DNA of 64,000 bases from Halopolyspora algeriensis (GCF_003337235.1 NZ_QPJC01000004.1:186001-250000); one strand, 5' to 3'; counted from the stretch's first letter, positions 16,131 to 25,739 are shown. Made by a program: numbers and translations. The notes: generated by a model not told the origin, from the letters alone.

Positions 16131-17591
16131 TTGGCGACCACATTCCGCGCGTTGAAGCATCCCAATTACCGGCGCTGGGCCGTTGCCGACTTCGTGTCCG
16201 TGACCGGCGCGTGGATGCAGAACCTCGGAGTGAACTGGCTCGTCCTCACGATGACCGGCTCGGCGAGCCTGCTCGGCCTGTCGCTGATGTTTTTGGCGCT
16301 GCCCCGCGTGCTCCTGGCCTCGTGGGCAGGTGCCATCGCCGATCGCTGGCCGGTACGGCGCGTGCTGTTCGTGACGCAGACCCTGCACGCGCTGCTGGCC
16401 CTGTGCCTGGCCGTGGTGGCCTGGACGGGTGCCCCGCTTGCCGCCATATTCGGCATCGCCCTGATCTCGGGCACGGTGACCGTCTTCGACGGCCCGGCGC
16501 TGGGCCGGTTCGGCTCCCAACTCGTCTCCCGGGAGGACCTGAGCAACGCCCTCAGCCTCGGTTCGGTCATCAGCTCGGGCGGCAGGATCTTCGGCATGAG
16601 CCTGGCCGGAGCACTGGTCAGTGTCACCGGCGAGGGATGGTTGTTCCTGCTCAACGCCCTGAGCTTCGTCGGTGTGCTGGTGGCGATCCAGCGGGTCCGG
16701 CCGGAGTCGATGTACCGGCTGGCCGTCAGTTCCCCCGAGAAGGCGGGCGCGAAAGCGGGGTTGCGTTACGTCCTCGGGCACCGGCCGATGATCGTGCTGT
16801 TCGTGCTGAGTTTCGTACTTTCCAGCCTGGGACGCAACTACCAGGTGACGATGGCGGCGATGAGCCACGGCCCACTGGGGGCCGGAGCCGCCGGTTACAG
16901 CGTGCTGTCGGTGGTGTTCGCGGTCGGCACCGTGCTCGGCGGTTTCCTGGCCGCCTCCCGCCAGGAGCTCACCCTGCGCATCCTGCTGGGCATGGCGCTG
17001 GGCACGAGCCTGCTGCAGATGCTGAGCGGAACAGCGCCGGTACTGCTGCTCTTCGCCGCCGTCCTCCTGCCGATCGCGGCAGGCGCGGTGGTCATCGACA
17101 CCACCATGAGCACGCGGATCCAGCTCGATTCGGACGAGGAGATGCGCGGGCGTGTCCTGTCCGCCAAGGGCATGGTCACGGCGGCCTCCGGCGCCGTGGG
17201 CGGGCCCGTGCTCGGGTGGCTGTGCGAGCAGGCCGGCCCCGGCCACGCGCTGCAGCTGGCCGGTCTGGTGACCTCGCTGGCAACGGTGGCTGCATGGGTC
17301 CACTTCGCCCGGATGCCGGAGCGGCGCGGAATGCCCGCCGAACGCAAGTGGGCTCAGCTGGTCACGGTTCCCGCACCGGACACCGGGCAGCCACAGCCGC
17401 AGGAACACCAGCCGACCCCGGAGCCGGCTGCCGGGGAGGGGTCCCGCCCGGCACGGAATCCGCGGTGGCTGTTCCGCATCGACAAGCCCGCCGATGCGGA
17501 CCCGGTGACCACGACGGCCGACCGGACACGTCCCGGCACGGGCAGGCAGCACGCGACGGAAGCCGTACCGATCACGGATTCCGGGCACTGA
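16131..17591 (+). CDS. MFS transporter (exporter-type, enterobactin-exporter-like fold)
   Basis: About 486 residues with some 10-12 hydrophobic helices between residues 15 and 405 and a polar, proline-rich C-terminal tail of about 80 residues. HPNYRRWAVADFVSVTGAWMQ and GAIADRWPVRR (the MFS loop 2-3 motif) identify the major facilitator superfamily, probably a drug or siderophore exporter type. TTG 16131 is the first standard start. The only good ribosome site, AGGAGGA at 16104-16110, is instead correctly spaced from an in-frame ATC at 16116, which would add MSRPS and give a family-like N-terminus. Confidence 0.87.
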   Translation: MATTFRALKHPNYRRWAVADFVSVTGAWMQNLGVNWLVLTMTGSASLLGLSLMFLALPRVLLASWAGAIADRWPVRRVLFVTQTLHALLALCLAVVAWTGAPLAAIFGIALISGTVTVFDGPALGRFGSQLVSREDLSNALSLGSVISSGGRIFGMSLAGALVSVTGEGWLFLLNALSFVGVLVAIQRVRPESMYRLAVSSPEKAGAKAGLRYVLGHRPMIVLFVLSFVLSSLGRNYQVTMAAMSHGPLGAGAAGYSVLSVVFAVGTVLGGFLAASRQELTLRILLGMALGTSLLQMLSGTAPVLLLFAAVLLPIAAGAVVIDTTMSTRIQLDSDEEMRGRVLSAKGMVTAASGAVGGPVLGWLCEQAGPGHALQLAGLVTSLATVAAWVHFARMPERRGMPAERKWAQLVTVPAPDTGQPQPQEHQPTPEPAAGEGSRPARNPRWLFRIDKPADADPVTTTADRTRPGTGRQHATEAVPITDSGH

Positions 17592-17639
17592 AACCGGGCA
17601 GCCGACGCCGAGCACCACCCCCGGCCGTGGCGGGAAGCC

Positions 17640-18551
17640 TCACCCGACGTAGCGACGGGCTCGGGAGTTCCGCTGCGGTTCCTCCAGCAGGCACAGGTCC
17701 CGTTCGACCCGAGCGGGCACGACCTGCCGCTCCCGGAGAACCCACGGCAGCCCGCGGGCCGCCTCGGCCACCGCCCGCAGGGTGGGGGCATCCTTCGGGG
17801 ACGAGGACAGCACGGCGGCACTGCGGCGCAGCACGCTCCGCCAGGGTCTGCGCAACCACGTGGTCCACAGCGTGTTGCGGATACCGATCCGGCGGCGCCA
17901 CCCGGAGTCCCTGGCTTCGGAGGGACTGTGGTGCACGAGGACGTCCTCGGCAAAACAGGTCCACCAACCGCGGGCGGCGAGATCGATCGACAGCAGTTCC
18001 TCCTCCCCGCAGAACCACAGCCGTGTCGAATAGCCACCGACCTCGCGGAACGGCGCGGTGCGAAACATCGTGGTACCGGCCAACCCCCCGAGTACGGCCG
18101 GTCCCGGCAGCCAGGGCGGTGCCGGGATCGGGGACTCGCGCATCTCCGGCGTCAACGGGTCCTCGGCGAGATCCGGCTCGACCAGGCAACGCCCCGTCAC
18201 CGCCGCGAGCGCCGGATACCGATCGAGCAGCTCGGCCGCGCGACTCAGCGCACCCGGCTGCCAGCGAACGTCGTCGTCGCAGAAGGCGACATACGGTGTG
18301 TCGACGTGTTCCACGGCCCGGTTCCGCGCCACGGCTCCCAGGTTCGCCCGGCTGCGCAGCAGCAGCACCTGCGGGTGGTGCGTGGCGACGGCCTCGGCCG
18401 TGCCGTCCGCCGATGCGTTGTCCACGACGATGATCGGCGCCGCATCCGGCAACGCGGTCATGTGTTCGAGGGTGCGGAGCACTTCCTCCCGGCGGTTGTG
18501 CGTCATGACCGCCACGGTCACCTTCGCGTCGCCCTCTCTCCCGGCTGTCAT
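17640..18551 (-). CDS. Glycosyltransferase family 2
   Basis: A 303-residue GT-A-fold glycosyltransferase with VTVAVMTHNRREEVL at its start, DNASADGT near 45-51 and the metal/nucleotide motif DDD at 92-94. A later GEEELLSIDLAARGWW block is seen in rhamnosyl- and galactofuranosyl-type relatives. It lacks membrane segments, so it probably works at the inner face of the membrane. ATG at 18551 overlaps the TGA of the DUF3618 gene (ATGA). It is clearly paralogous to the GT2 at 44465-45403: same order of motifs, similar length, similar LRRPWR segment. Sugar and acceptor are unknown. Confidence 0.88.
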   Translation of the reverse strand: MTAGREGDAKVTVAVMTHNRREEVLRTLEHMTALPDAAPIIVVDNASADGTAEAVATHHPQVLLLRSRANLGAVARNRAVEHVDTPYVAFCDDDVRWQPGALSRAAELLDRYPALAAVTGRCLVEPDLAEDPLTPEMRESPIPAPPWLPGPAVLGGLAGTTMFRTAPFREVGGYSTRLWFCGEEELLSIDLAARGWWTCFAEDVLVHHSPSEARDSGWRRRIGIRNTLWTTWLRRPWRSVLRRSAAVLSSSPKDAPTLRAVAEAARGLPWVLRERQVVPARVERDLCLLEEPQRNSRARRYVG

Positions 18552-18910
18552 CGGCGGGAGTACCGGTTCGAGCGGCGACGACGGAGCCGCAACCTCACGA
18601 GCCCCAGCACCGAGGCCAGCGCGGCAGCGGCGGCAAGCAGCCCGAGAAGCACCCACTGCATCCCGGACTCACGGCCACGGCGCACGGACCGTGCCAGGGT
18701 GGCGGCACCATCCTGGGCCTTGACCATGTAGGTGTGCGCCGCCTGCTGGGACCGGGTGGGCAGGTCCGCCCTGCGGGCCAGCGCGTCGATGGTTTCCCCG
18801 AGTTCGCGCCGGGCCACGTCACGATCGGTGTGCAGATGTTCTTCCTCGGTACTGGGGGTGCCCGGATACGGCGGGCGCTTGTCTTCCCCGCCCGATTGCG
18901 TGTTCGTCAT
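18548..18910 (-). CDS. DUF3618 domain-containing protein
   Basis: A 120-residue protein with a charged N-terminal half (DVARRELGETIDALARRAD is the DUF3618 motif), then a single transmembrane helix near residues 88-106 and a very basic tail. DUF3618 proteins are small envelope-associated proteins of unknown function often found beside the actinobacterial holin-like family. Start and stop both overlap neighbours by four bases, so holin, DUF3618 and GT2 form one coupled operon. Confidence 0.9.
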   Translation of the reverse strand: MTNTQSGGEDKRPPYPGTPSTEEEHLHTDRDVARRELGETIDALARRADLPTRSQQAAHTYMVKAQDGAATLARSVRRGRESGMQWVLLGLLAAAAALASVLGLVRLRLRRRRSNRYSRR

Positions 18911-19332
18911 TTCTTCGTCGCCTCTTTCAGGATCCGGGCATCCCATTGGGCTCCGCCGACGGCGTCCTCCGGCATCAGCGGTGTCGATTTGCGCAGTTGG
19001 GAGCGCCCCAGCACCGCGATGGCAGCGGCGATCAGCAGAAGCCCGGCGCCCACGATGAGCGCTGACAGCCATACCGGAAGCACGATCGCGATCAGCAGGA
19101 TGACGGCGGCGAGCATGGCCAGCCCACCGAATCCGGCGACCACACCGGCGACGCCGAACAGCGCGGCTCCCTTGCCCGCTTCCTTGCCCTTGTGCTGCAG
19201 TTCCCGCTGAGCCAGCCGCAGTTCCGTGCGGATGAGCGTGGAGAGCTGCTCCCCGAGGTCGCGGACCAGCTCGGTCGTGGAGCGCTCCGATACAGGGTCC
19301 TTGTGCAAGTCCTGAGTCTCGTTCACGGTCAT
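18907..19332 (-). CDS. Phage-holin-family membrane protein (PF07332-like, non-phage)
   Basis: A 141-residue protein. An N-terminal amphipathic region (ELVRDLGEQLSTLIRTELRL) is followed by two transmembrane helices at about 60-82 and 88-110. This is the chromosomal 'phage holin family' seen in many actinobacteria with DUF3618; it is not evidence of a prophage. ATG at 19332 has AGGAAGG just upstream. It is the first gene of the coupled holin-DUF3618-GT2 set, and a sigma-B-like motif lies about 90 bases upstream. Confidence 0.88.
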   Translation of the reverse strand: MTVNETQDLHKDPVSERSTTELVRDLGEQLSTLIRTELRLAQRELQHKGKEAGKGAALFGVAGVVAGFGGLAMLAAVILLIAIVLPVWLSALIVGAGLLLIAAAIAVLGRSQLRKSTPLMPEDAVGGAQWDARILKEATKK

Positions 19333-19423
19333 TGCCTTCCTCGTCACTGGCCGATCACGTACCTGCCGCCTCGAACAGCCCACCCTCCCGCGCCTGCCGG
19401 CGCGCTTGCTGCTACCCGGCTGC

Positions 19424-19449
19424 ATACCCACTGCGAGGCGGGCACATGC
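19424..19449 (-). promoter_or_regulatory. Sigma-B-like promoter of the holin/DUF3618/GT2 operon
   Basis: On the minus strand GCAT (19449-19446), 16 bases, GGGTAT (19429-19424). It fits the stress-promoter pattern and precedes the gene starting at 19332. Confidence 0.4.
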
Positions 19450-19450
19450 A

Positions 19451-22400
19451 TCACTTCGGCAGCCGCGCCGGAACGGAGCGGCCCTTGCGCAGCAGTCCGG
19501 CCAGCCCCGCCACCGCCGAGCCCGCCGCCACCGCGGTGGCCGCGCTCACCACTCGTTCCGCGGTGCGGCCGGCGGCAGGGCGGTCCGCACCGCGCTCGGG
19601 ATACGGTCCGCCGGTGTCCCCGACGAGTCCGAGATGCAGGGCCTCGGCCAGGTGCATCGCGGTCCGGCCGGTGCCCGCCTGCTCGATCTGGGTGCGGCAG
19701 CTGAAGCCGTCGGCGATCACCAGAGTTTCGGGGGTCGTCTCCCGCAGGGTGGGCAGCAGCGCCTCCTCGGCGCAGGCCATCGACACGTCGTAGTGCCCCT
19801 TTTCGAAACCGAAGTTGCCCGCCACACCGCAGCACCCGCCACCGACGGGCCGCACGTCGATCCCGGCACGTTGCATGATCTCGGTGTCGGGATCGAATCC
19901 GACGGTCGCGTGCTGGTGGCAGTGGGTCTGCACCACGGCGCGTCGGGACAGCTGCGGCGGCTGCCAGCCCTCGGGTGCCCGGCCGACCAGGAGTTCGGCC
20001 AGGGTGTGCACCTGCCCCGCCAGTCGAGCCACGTCCTGGTCGGCGGGCATCATCTCCGGCGCGTCGGAACGGAACACCGCCGTGCAGGAGGGTTCGAGTC
20101 CGACGATGGGAGTTCCCGCCTCGAGCCAGGGACGCAGGGACTGCAACGTCCGGCGCAGCACCCTTCGGGCGGTGGCGAGCTGGCCGGTCGAGATCCACGT
20201 CAGCCCGCAGCACACCGGCATCTGCGGGACCACGACGTCGAATCCGGCCGATTCGAGCACGCGGACCGCCGCTCGTCCGATGTGCGGATGGAAATGGTTG
20301 GTGAACGTGTCCGGCCAGACCACGACCGTGCGCTGCCCTGCAGGGTCGGGCTCGCGCTCGGTCCGGCGGCGCCACCATTGCTGGACGGTCTCCTCCGCGA
20401 ACAGCGGAGCGTCGCGCTCCGGGGTGATCCCGGCAGCGCGCTTGCCGAGCCCGGCCAGTCCCGGCGCGTGCAGCACCGCGTTGGCGAGCTTGGGGACGCG
20501 CTCGGCGAGAGTGGCCCACAGCGGCAGCCACCCCATCGAGTAGTGGGCCGCGGGCCGCACGCGCCCCTGGTAGTGGTGGGAGAGGAACTCGGCCTTGTAG
20601 GTGGCCATGTCCACGTTGACCGGGCAGTCGCTCTTGCAGCCCTTGCAGGCCAGGCACAGGTCCAGCGCGTCACGGACGCGTTCCGAACGCCACCCGTCGG
20701 TGATCGGCCCGTCGCCGTGCCCGTTGAGCATCTCGTAGAGCAACCGGGCCCGGCCACGGGTGGAGTGCTCCTCTTCACCGGTGGCCTTGTACGACGGGCA
20801 CATCACCTGCCCCTGTTCGAGGCTGCGGCAGTTGCCGATGCCGACACAGCGCATGGCGGCGCGCCCGAAGCTGCCGTCGTCCTCGGGATAGCCGAAATAC
20901 GTGTCCTGTTGCTCGGGATGCCAGTCCGTACCGAGTCGCAGGTTCTCATCGGCACGGTAGGACGCCACGACCTTGCCGGGATTCATCCTGTTGCCGGGAT
21001 CGAACAGTTCCTTGACCCGCTCGAACAGGCCCACGACCTCGGTACCGAACATGCGATCGAGCAGTGGGCCGCGTGCCTGGCCATCACCGTGCTCACCGGA
21101 CAGCGAGCCGCCGTAGTCGGTCACGAGATCCGCGGCGGCTTGCAGGAAACGCGTGAAGTTGTCGATGCCGCCGGCGGTCAACAGATCGAAGGGGATGCGG
21201 ACATGGACGCACCCCTGACCGAAGTGCCCGTACAGGGACGGCCTGCCGAGACCGTACTCGGTGAACAGTTCCCGCAGGTCGTCGAGGTAGTCACCGAGCC
21301 GATCCGGGGGCACGGCGGAGTCCTCCCAGCCCGGCCAGGTGTCGGGCATGTCCGGTGGACGGGCCGTGGCACCGAGCCCTGCCTCCCGGGCTCGCCAGAT
21401 TTCCTGCTCCGTGGCCGTGTCGTCGGAGAAATTCACCCGCGGGTGGTGGCGAGTCCTGGACAGCGCCTCCAGCAGCCGATCGGCCTGATCATTGGCCTCT
21501 TGGCGGGTGTGCGCGCCGAACTGCAGCAGGAGCCAACCGGCTCCCTCGGGCAGCATCTGCCGGGCTTCCTCGGAAAGCCGCTTCACCTGCTCGAAGTAGA
21601 TGAGCCGGTCGTCGACACCCTCGAGGACGGTGGGTTCGCTGTTGGCCAGGATGTCCGGCACGGCACGGGCCGCATCGACGATGTCGTCGTAGCCGAGCAC
21701 GAGCATCGTCGTGTGCTCCAGCACCGGAACCAGCGCCAATTCGGCATGCAGCACCGTGGCGAGAGTGCCCTCGCTGCCGACCAGGAGTCCCGCGAGGTCG
21801 AACCCCTGCTCGGGAAGCAATGCGTCGAGGTTGTAACCCGAAACTCGCCGGGGGATGTCGGGGAAGCGCTCCCGCACGAGATCCCCCGATTGCTCGGCCA
21901 GCTCGGCCAGGCCCCGGTAGAGTTCCGCCCGGCGGCCCCCCTCGGCCACGATGCGCTCGTAGTCGTCCCGGCCGGTGCGTCCCACCCAGCAACGCAGACC
22001 GTCATAGGTGAGCATCTCCAGGCCGACAGTGTTCTCACTGGTCTTGCCCGACCATTGGGCGGTGGCTCCGCAGGAATTGTTGCCGATCATGCCGCCGAGC
22101 GCGCAGTGACTGTGCGTGGAGGGGCGCGGCCCGAACTCCAGCCCGTACGGGGCGAGCTGGGCGTTGAGGTCGTCGAGCACGATTCCGGGTTCGACCACGC
22201 ACGTGCGGTTGTCCGGATCGACCGACAGCAGGCGATGGCAGTACTTGGTCCAGTCGAGCACGATCGCCGCGTTGGTGGCCTGCCCACCCAGACTGGTTCC
22301 TCCCCCGCGGGACAGTACCGGCGCGCCGTGCTCCCGGCACACGGCGATCGCCTCGGCCCCGGCCTCCACGGACCGGGGCACCACGAGTCCGAGGGGAACC

Positions 22401-22564
22401 TGGCGGTAGTTCGACGCATCGGTGGCATACGCCCCGAGGCTGCCCGCATCGAACCGGATCTCGCCATCCACTCGCGAATCCAGGTCACGCTGCAGCGCCT
22501 CGATGTCCACGGAGTTCTCAGGACGCCGTCGAGGGGGTTGTAACTCGACGTCGACGCTGGCCAT
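19451..22564 (-). CDS. FAD-binding and (Fe-S)-binding oxidoreductase (GlcD/GlpC fusion, D-lactate-dehydrogenase-like)
   Basis: A 1037-residue two-part flavoprotein. The N-terminal half is an FAD-linked oxidase: SRGGGTSLGGQATN is the FAD-binding loop and HCALGGMIGNNSCG follows. The C-terminal third carries a ferredoxin-like cluster motif CLACKGCKSDCP near residue 640 and two heterodisulfide-reductase-type Cys motifs, PVCCGLTW (about 785) and GGGCCGVAG (about 913). The family includes quinone-linked D-lactate and 2-hydroxyglutarate dehydrogenases at the membrane face. ATG at 22564 is preceded by an AAAGG site. The ThDP-enzyme gene lies 70 bases upstream on the same strand, suggesting a linked pyruvate/2-hydroxyacid role. 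Confidence 0.9.
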   Translation of the reverse strand: MASVDVELQPPRRRPENSVDIEALQRDLDSRVDGEIRFDAGSLGAYATDASNYRQVPLGLVVPRSVEAGAEAIAVCREHGAPVLSRGGGTSLGGQATNAAIVLDWTKYCHRLLSVDPDNRTCVVEPGIVLDDLNAQLAPYGLEFGPRPSTHSHCALGGMIGNNSCGATAQWSGKTSENTVGLEMLTYDGLRCWVGRTGRDDYERIVAEGGRRAELYRGLAELAEQSGDLVRERFPDIPRRVSGYNLDALLPEQGFDLAGLLVGSEGTLATVLHAELALVPVLEHTTMLVLGYDDIVDAARAVPDILANSEPTVLEGVDDRLIYFEQVKRLSEEARQMLPEGAGWLLLQFGAHTRQEANDQADRLLEALSRTRHHPRVNFSDDTATEQEIWRAREAGLGATARPPDMPDTWPGWEDSAVPPDRLGDYLDDLRELFTEYGLGRPSLYGHFGQGCVHVRIPFDLLTAGGIDNFTRFLQAAADLVTDYGGSLSGEHGDGQARGPLLDRMFGTEVVGLFERVKELFDPGNRMNPGKVVASYRADENLRLGTDWHPEQQDTYFGYPEDDGSFGRAAMRCVGIGNCRSLEQGQVMCPSYKATGEEEHSTRGRARLLYEMLNGHGDGPITDGWRSERVRDALDLCLACKGCKSDCPVNVDMATYKAEFLSHHYQGRVRPAAHYSMGWLPLWATLAERVPKLANAVLHAPGLAGLGKRAAGITPERDAPLFAEETVQQWWRRRTEREPDPAGQRTVVVWPDTFTNHFHPHIGRAAVRVLESAGFDVVVPQMPVCCGLTWISTGQLATARRVLRRTLQSLRPWLEAGTPIVGLEPSCTAVFRSDAPEMMPADQDVARLAGQVHTLAELLVGRAPEGWQPPQLSRRAVVQTHCHQHATVGFDPDTEIMQRAGIDVRPVGGGCCGVAGNFGFEKGHYDVSMACAEEALLPTLRETTPETLVIADGFSCRTQIEQAGTGRTAMHLAEALHLGLVGDTGGPYPERGADRPAAGRTAERVVSAATAVAAGSAVAGLAGLLRKGRSVPARLPK

Positions 22565-22634
22565 GGTCACACCTTTCCTGTTCTGTCGAGCCGTGCTCGA
22601 CGGTTCCGGAAGCGGGTCCGAGGGCCGGGCGTGT

Positions 22635-24431
22635 TCAGCTGTTGCCGGGAAGTTTCTCGTAGAACTCGGCCATCTTCTGGCGGAATCCGGTCTTGGTGAT
22701 GCCTGCGGCTTGCGGGTCTCCGGACGCCACGGCCTTGGCCGCCTTCTTGGCCTGATCGGGCTTGATGTGCGGCGGGATCGGCGGGACCTCCGGGTCGACC
22801 TCGAATTCCAGGACGACGGGCCGATCCGCGGCCAGGGCCTGCTGCCACGCATCGGCGACCCGGTCCTGCCGGTCGCAGTGGATCCCCTCGAGTCCCAGCA
22901 TTCTGGCGAACTCGGCATAGCGCACGTCGGGAATGTCCTGGGAGGCCTCGAACTTGGGATCACCGGCCATCGCGCGTTGCTCCCAGGTGACCTGGTTGAG
23001 GTCCCGGTTGTTGAAGACGCAGAAAATCAGGGGGGCTCCGCGCATCCGGTTCGGATAGCGCTGCACGGTGATCAGTTCGAGCATGCCGTTCATCTGGAAG
23101 GCCCCGTCACCGACGAAGGCGATGACCGGCCGGTCGGGGTAGGCGAACCTGGCCGCGATCGCGTAGGGAGTGCCGGGCCCCATGCTGGCCAGCGTCCCCG
23201 CCAGCGAGGCGTCCATCCCCTCGCGCAGTGTCAGGTGCCGCGCCCACCAGTTGGTGATGGACCCCGTGTCGCAGGTGAGAATGCACCTGTCCGGCAGCAG
23301 GGGGGACAGCTCCCGGGCCGCCAGTTCGGGATTGACCTTGTTGACCTCCTGGTGTGCGCGCCGATCGAGGACGCCTTCCCATTCGCGCACGTTGCTTTCG
23401 ATCGTCTCCCGCCACGAGCGGTCCTGCTTGTGCTCGAGCAGCGGCAGCAGTTCCTGCAGGGTCTCCTTGGCGTCCCCGACGACATGGGCGTCCATCGGAT
23501 ATCGCGTACCGACCATCGTGCCGTCGTTGTCGATCTGGACACCTCGCGCCGAGCCCTCCTCGGGCAGCCACTCGGCGTAGGGAAAGCTCGAGCCGACGAC
23601 GAACAGCGTGTCGCAGTTCATCACCATCTCGTCGCTGGGCGCGGAACCGAGCAACCCGATCGGTCCGGTGACGTACGGCAGATCGTCGGGCACGACCGCG
23701 CGGCCGACGAGCCCCTTGGTGATGCCCGCCCCCAGTTTGTCGGCGACATCGAGCACCTCCTGGCGGGCCTCCTGGGCTCCCTGCCCGACCAGCATGGCGA
23801 CCTTGCTGCTGCCGTTGAGGATCTCGGCTGCCCGCTGCAGTTCGGCGGTGTCCGGCAACATCCGCGGGCGGCTCCAGCCGACGCTGGTGTAGGTCGAACC
23901 GTGCATGCGCGGCGGCGAGGTGACGGCCTCTTCCTCCTGCACGTCACCGGGCAGGATCAGTGTGGCCACGCCGCGGCGGGTCAGTGCGGTCTTGATCGCC
24001 CGGTCGACCAGCATTCGCGCCTGCGCAGGTTCCATGCAGACCTGGACGAATTCCGAGACGTCCCGGAACAGCGTGGTCAGGTCGATCTCCTGCTGGTAGT
24101 TCGAACCCAGCGAAACCCGTTTCTGCTGCCCCACCAGCGCCAGCACGGGCTTGCGGTCGAGCTTGGCGTCGTAGAGACCGTTGAGCAGGTGTACCGCTCC
24201 GCCCCCGGACGTGCCGGTACAGCACCCGATGTTGCCGGTGAACTTCGCATGGCCGGTCGCCATGAACGCCGCCATCTCCTCGTGCCGGGCCTGCAGGAAC
24301 TCCGGGTCACCCTGGGCACGGTTCAAAGCACCGAGAAGACCGTTGATGCCGTCGCCGGGGTAACCGTAGATGGAGTGAATTCCCCATTCCCGGAGACGCT
24401 GCACCACGAAATCCGCGACCTGCTGTGCCAT
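22635..24431 (-). CDS. Thiamine-diphosphate enzyme, pyruvate oxidase / PoxB-like
   Basis: A 598-residue ThDP-dependent enzyme. The N-terminal Pyr domain includes GIHSIYGYPGDGINGLLGA and the cofactor-activating Glu in RHEEMAAFMA. The C-terminal PP domain shows the metal motif VGDGAFQMNGML with the NN partner in VFNNRDLNQ. This order matches pyruvate oxidase/pyruvate dehydrogenase (quinone), which decarboxylates pyruvate to acetate or acetyl phosphate. Acetolactate synthase-like enzymes are the main alternative. ATG at 24431 has AGGGAG about ten bases upstream. A GTGT-N16-GGGTAG motif lies further up. Confidence 0.9.
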   Translation of the reverse strand: MAQQVADFVVQRLREWGIHSIYGYPGDGINGLLGALNRAQGDPEFLQARHEEMAAFMATGHAKFTGNIGCCTGTSGGGAVHLLNGLYDAKLDRKPVLALVGQQKRVSLGSNYQQEIDLTTLFRDVSEFVQVCMEPAQARMLVDRAIKTALTRRGVATLILPGDVQEEEAVTSPPRMHGSTYTSVGWSRPRMLPDTAELQRAAEILNGSSKVAMLVGQGAQEARQEVLDVADKLGAGITKGLVGRAVVPDDLPYVTGPIGLLGSAPSDEMVMNCDTLFVVGSSFPYAEWLPEEGSARGVQIDNDGTMVGTRYPMDAHVVGDAKETLQELLPLLEHKQDRSWRETIESNVREWEGVLDRRAHQEVNKVNPELAARELSPLLPDRCILTCDTGSITNWWARHLTLREGMDASLAGTLASMGPGTPYAIAARFAYPDRPVIAFVGDGAFQMNGMLELITVQRYPNRMRGAPLIFCVFNNRDLNQVTWEQRAMAGDPKFEASQDIPDVRYAEFARMLGLEGIHCDRQDRVADAWQQALAADRPVVLEFEVDPEVPPIPPHIKPDQAKKAAKAVASGDPQAAGITKTGFRQKMAEFYEKLPGNS

Positions 24432-24477
24432 GGGGGCTCGCTCCCTGTTCTCGCCGCTTGCCTCGTCGTCGACACGG

Positions 24478-24503
24478 CTACCCGATCAGTGCCCGCGTCA
24501 CAC
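24478..24503 (-). promoter_or_regulatory. Sigma-B-like promoter of the ThDP-enzyme gene
   Basis: On the minus strand GTGT (24503-24500), 16 bases, GGGTAG (24483-24478), about 47 bases before ATG 24431. Confidence 0.35.
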
Positions 24504-24665
24504 TCTCCGGTGTCTGGCGAGTCGGGCTCGCCCGGCGACCCGCGCCGTGCTCCCGTCCCGGCAACTACCGGACCCCGCCCGCAGGACCGCGTCGATGGTT
24601 TGGCGCGGCAGTGACCGGGCATCCGCGAGGCAACCCCTGCCGACATGTTCCCGACGGAGTTATCG

Positions 24666-25739
24666 ATGGCCGAGCACACCCAGTCCGGCGGCACACGCGT
24701 GGCCGTCCTCGGCGCGACCGGCAATGTCGGTACGAGTCTCGTCGAGGCGTTGAGCCACGATCCCGAGATCGCCGAGGTCCGGGCTCTGTCACGCCGCGAA
24801 GCGACGTGGTCCTCGCCGAAGGTGCAGTGGATCGGTACCGATGCCTGCACCGATGACCTGGTGTCGCGCTTTCGCGGTCTCGACACGGTCGTGCACCTGG
24901 AGTGGATCTTCCAGCCCACGCACAATCCCGCCACGACCTGGCGCAACAACGTGCACGGGAGTCTGCGCGTGTTCGACGCGGTCGCCGAGGCCGGCGTGCG
25001 CAACCTCGTCTACGCGTCCTCGGTCGGGGCCTACTCTCCGGGGCCGAAGACCCGTGCGGTCGATGAGCAGTGGCCCACGCACGGGTGGCCGGCTGCGGCC
25101 TACACCCGGGAAAAGGCCTACGTCGAGCGGTGCCTCGACTCGTTCGAGCAGCAGCACCCCGACCTGCGCATCACGCGTCTGCGCCCGGGATTCATCTTCA
25201 AGCACGAATCGGCCTCCCAGCAGCGGCGCTTGTTCGCCGGCCCCCTGCTGCCCGAGCGCCTGGCGCACCCGGAACTGCTGCCCGCCATTCCCGACATGCC
25301 GGGGTTGCGCTTCCAGGCGCTGCACACGGCGGACGCCGCCGAGGCCTATCGGCTGGCCGTGCACACGCCGGTACGCGGAGCGGTGAACATCGCTGCCGAT
25401 CCGATCATCGACGGGCCGCAACTCGCCGAACTCTTCGGTACCCGTACCGTCCGGATCCCCAGCGCGCCGGTACGCGCCGCTCTGGCCGGTGCATGGACCC
25501 TGCACCTGGTACCCGCCTCACCACAGCTGTTCGATGCGGTGCTGCACCTTCCGATCATGGACACGACACGAGCCCGCACGGAACTGGGGTGGACTCCCCG
25601 GTACAGCTCCACCGAGGCCATTTCCGCCTTCGTCGAGGGACTGCGCCACCACGGGGGAGCCGACACACCGCCGCTGGCTCCCGAGATCCCCGGCGGCAGG
25701 GTGCAGGAACTCAAAACCGGCGTCGGTGAGCGCCAATAA
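24666..25739 (+). CDS. NAD-dependent epimerase/dehydratase family protein (extended SDR)
   Basis: A 357-residue extended SDR. The Rossmann motif GATGNVG is near residues 14-20, LVYASSVGAYSPG gives the catalytic Ser region, and YTREKAYVE the Tyr-x3-Lys. ATG 24666 is chosen because GGAG sits six bases upstream; an in-frame ATG seven codons earlier lacks one. The substrate is not evident: it could be a nucleotide sugar, but the sequence looks more like the general NAD-dependent epimerase group without a clear sugar-nucleotide signature. The gene is divergent from the ThDP enzyme and followed closely by the GCS2-type ligase. Confidence 0.85.
   Translation: MAEHTQSGGTRVAVLGATGNVGTSLVEALSHDPEIAEVRALSRREATWSSPKVQWIGTDACTDDLVSRFRGLDTVVHLEWIFQPTHNPATTWRNNVHGSLRVFDAVAEAGVRNLVYASSVGAYSPGPKTRAVDEQWPTHGWPAAAYTREKAYVERCLDSFEQQHPDLRITRLRPGFIFKHESASQQRRLFAGPLLPERLAHPELLPAIPDMPGLRFQALHTADAAEAYRLAVHTPVRGAVNIAADPIIDGPQLAELFGTRTVRIPSAPVRAALAGAWTLHLVPASPQLFDAVLHLPIMDTTRARTELGWTPRYSSTEAISAFVEGLRHHGGADTPPLAPEIPGGRVQELKTGVGERQ

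Noticed and set aside
15963-17618. A 551-codon minus-strand open frame
   Set aside because: It is antisense to the MFS transporter, and its Gln/His/Arg-rich translation has no fold-like pattern.
18907-19332. Holin-family gene as a sign of prophage
   Set aside because: This chromosomal holin-like family travels with DUF3618 in actinobacteria, and no phage structural, integrase or lysis genes are near.
19406-22543. A 1045-codon plus-strand open frame
   Set aside because: It mirrors the FAD/Fe-S oxidoreductase gene; low-complexity His/Arg/Gly residues and no domain.
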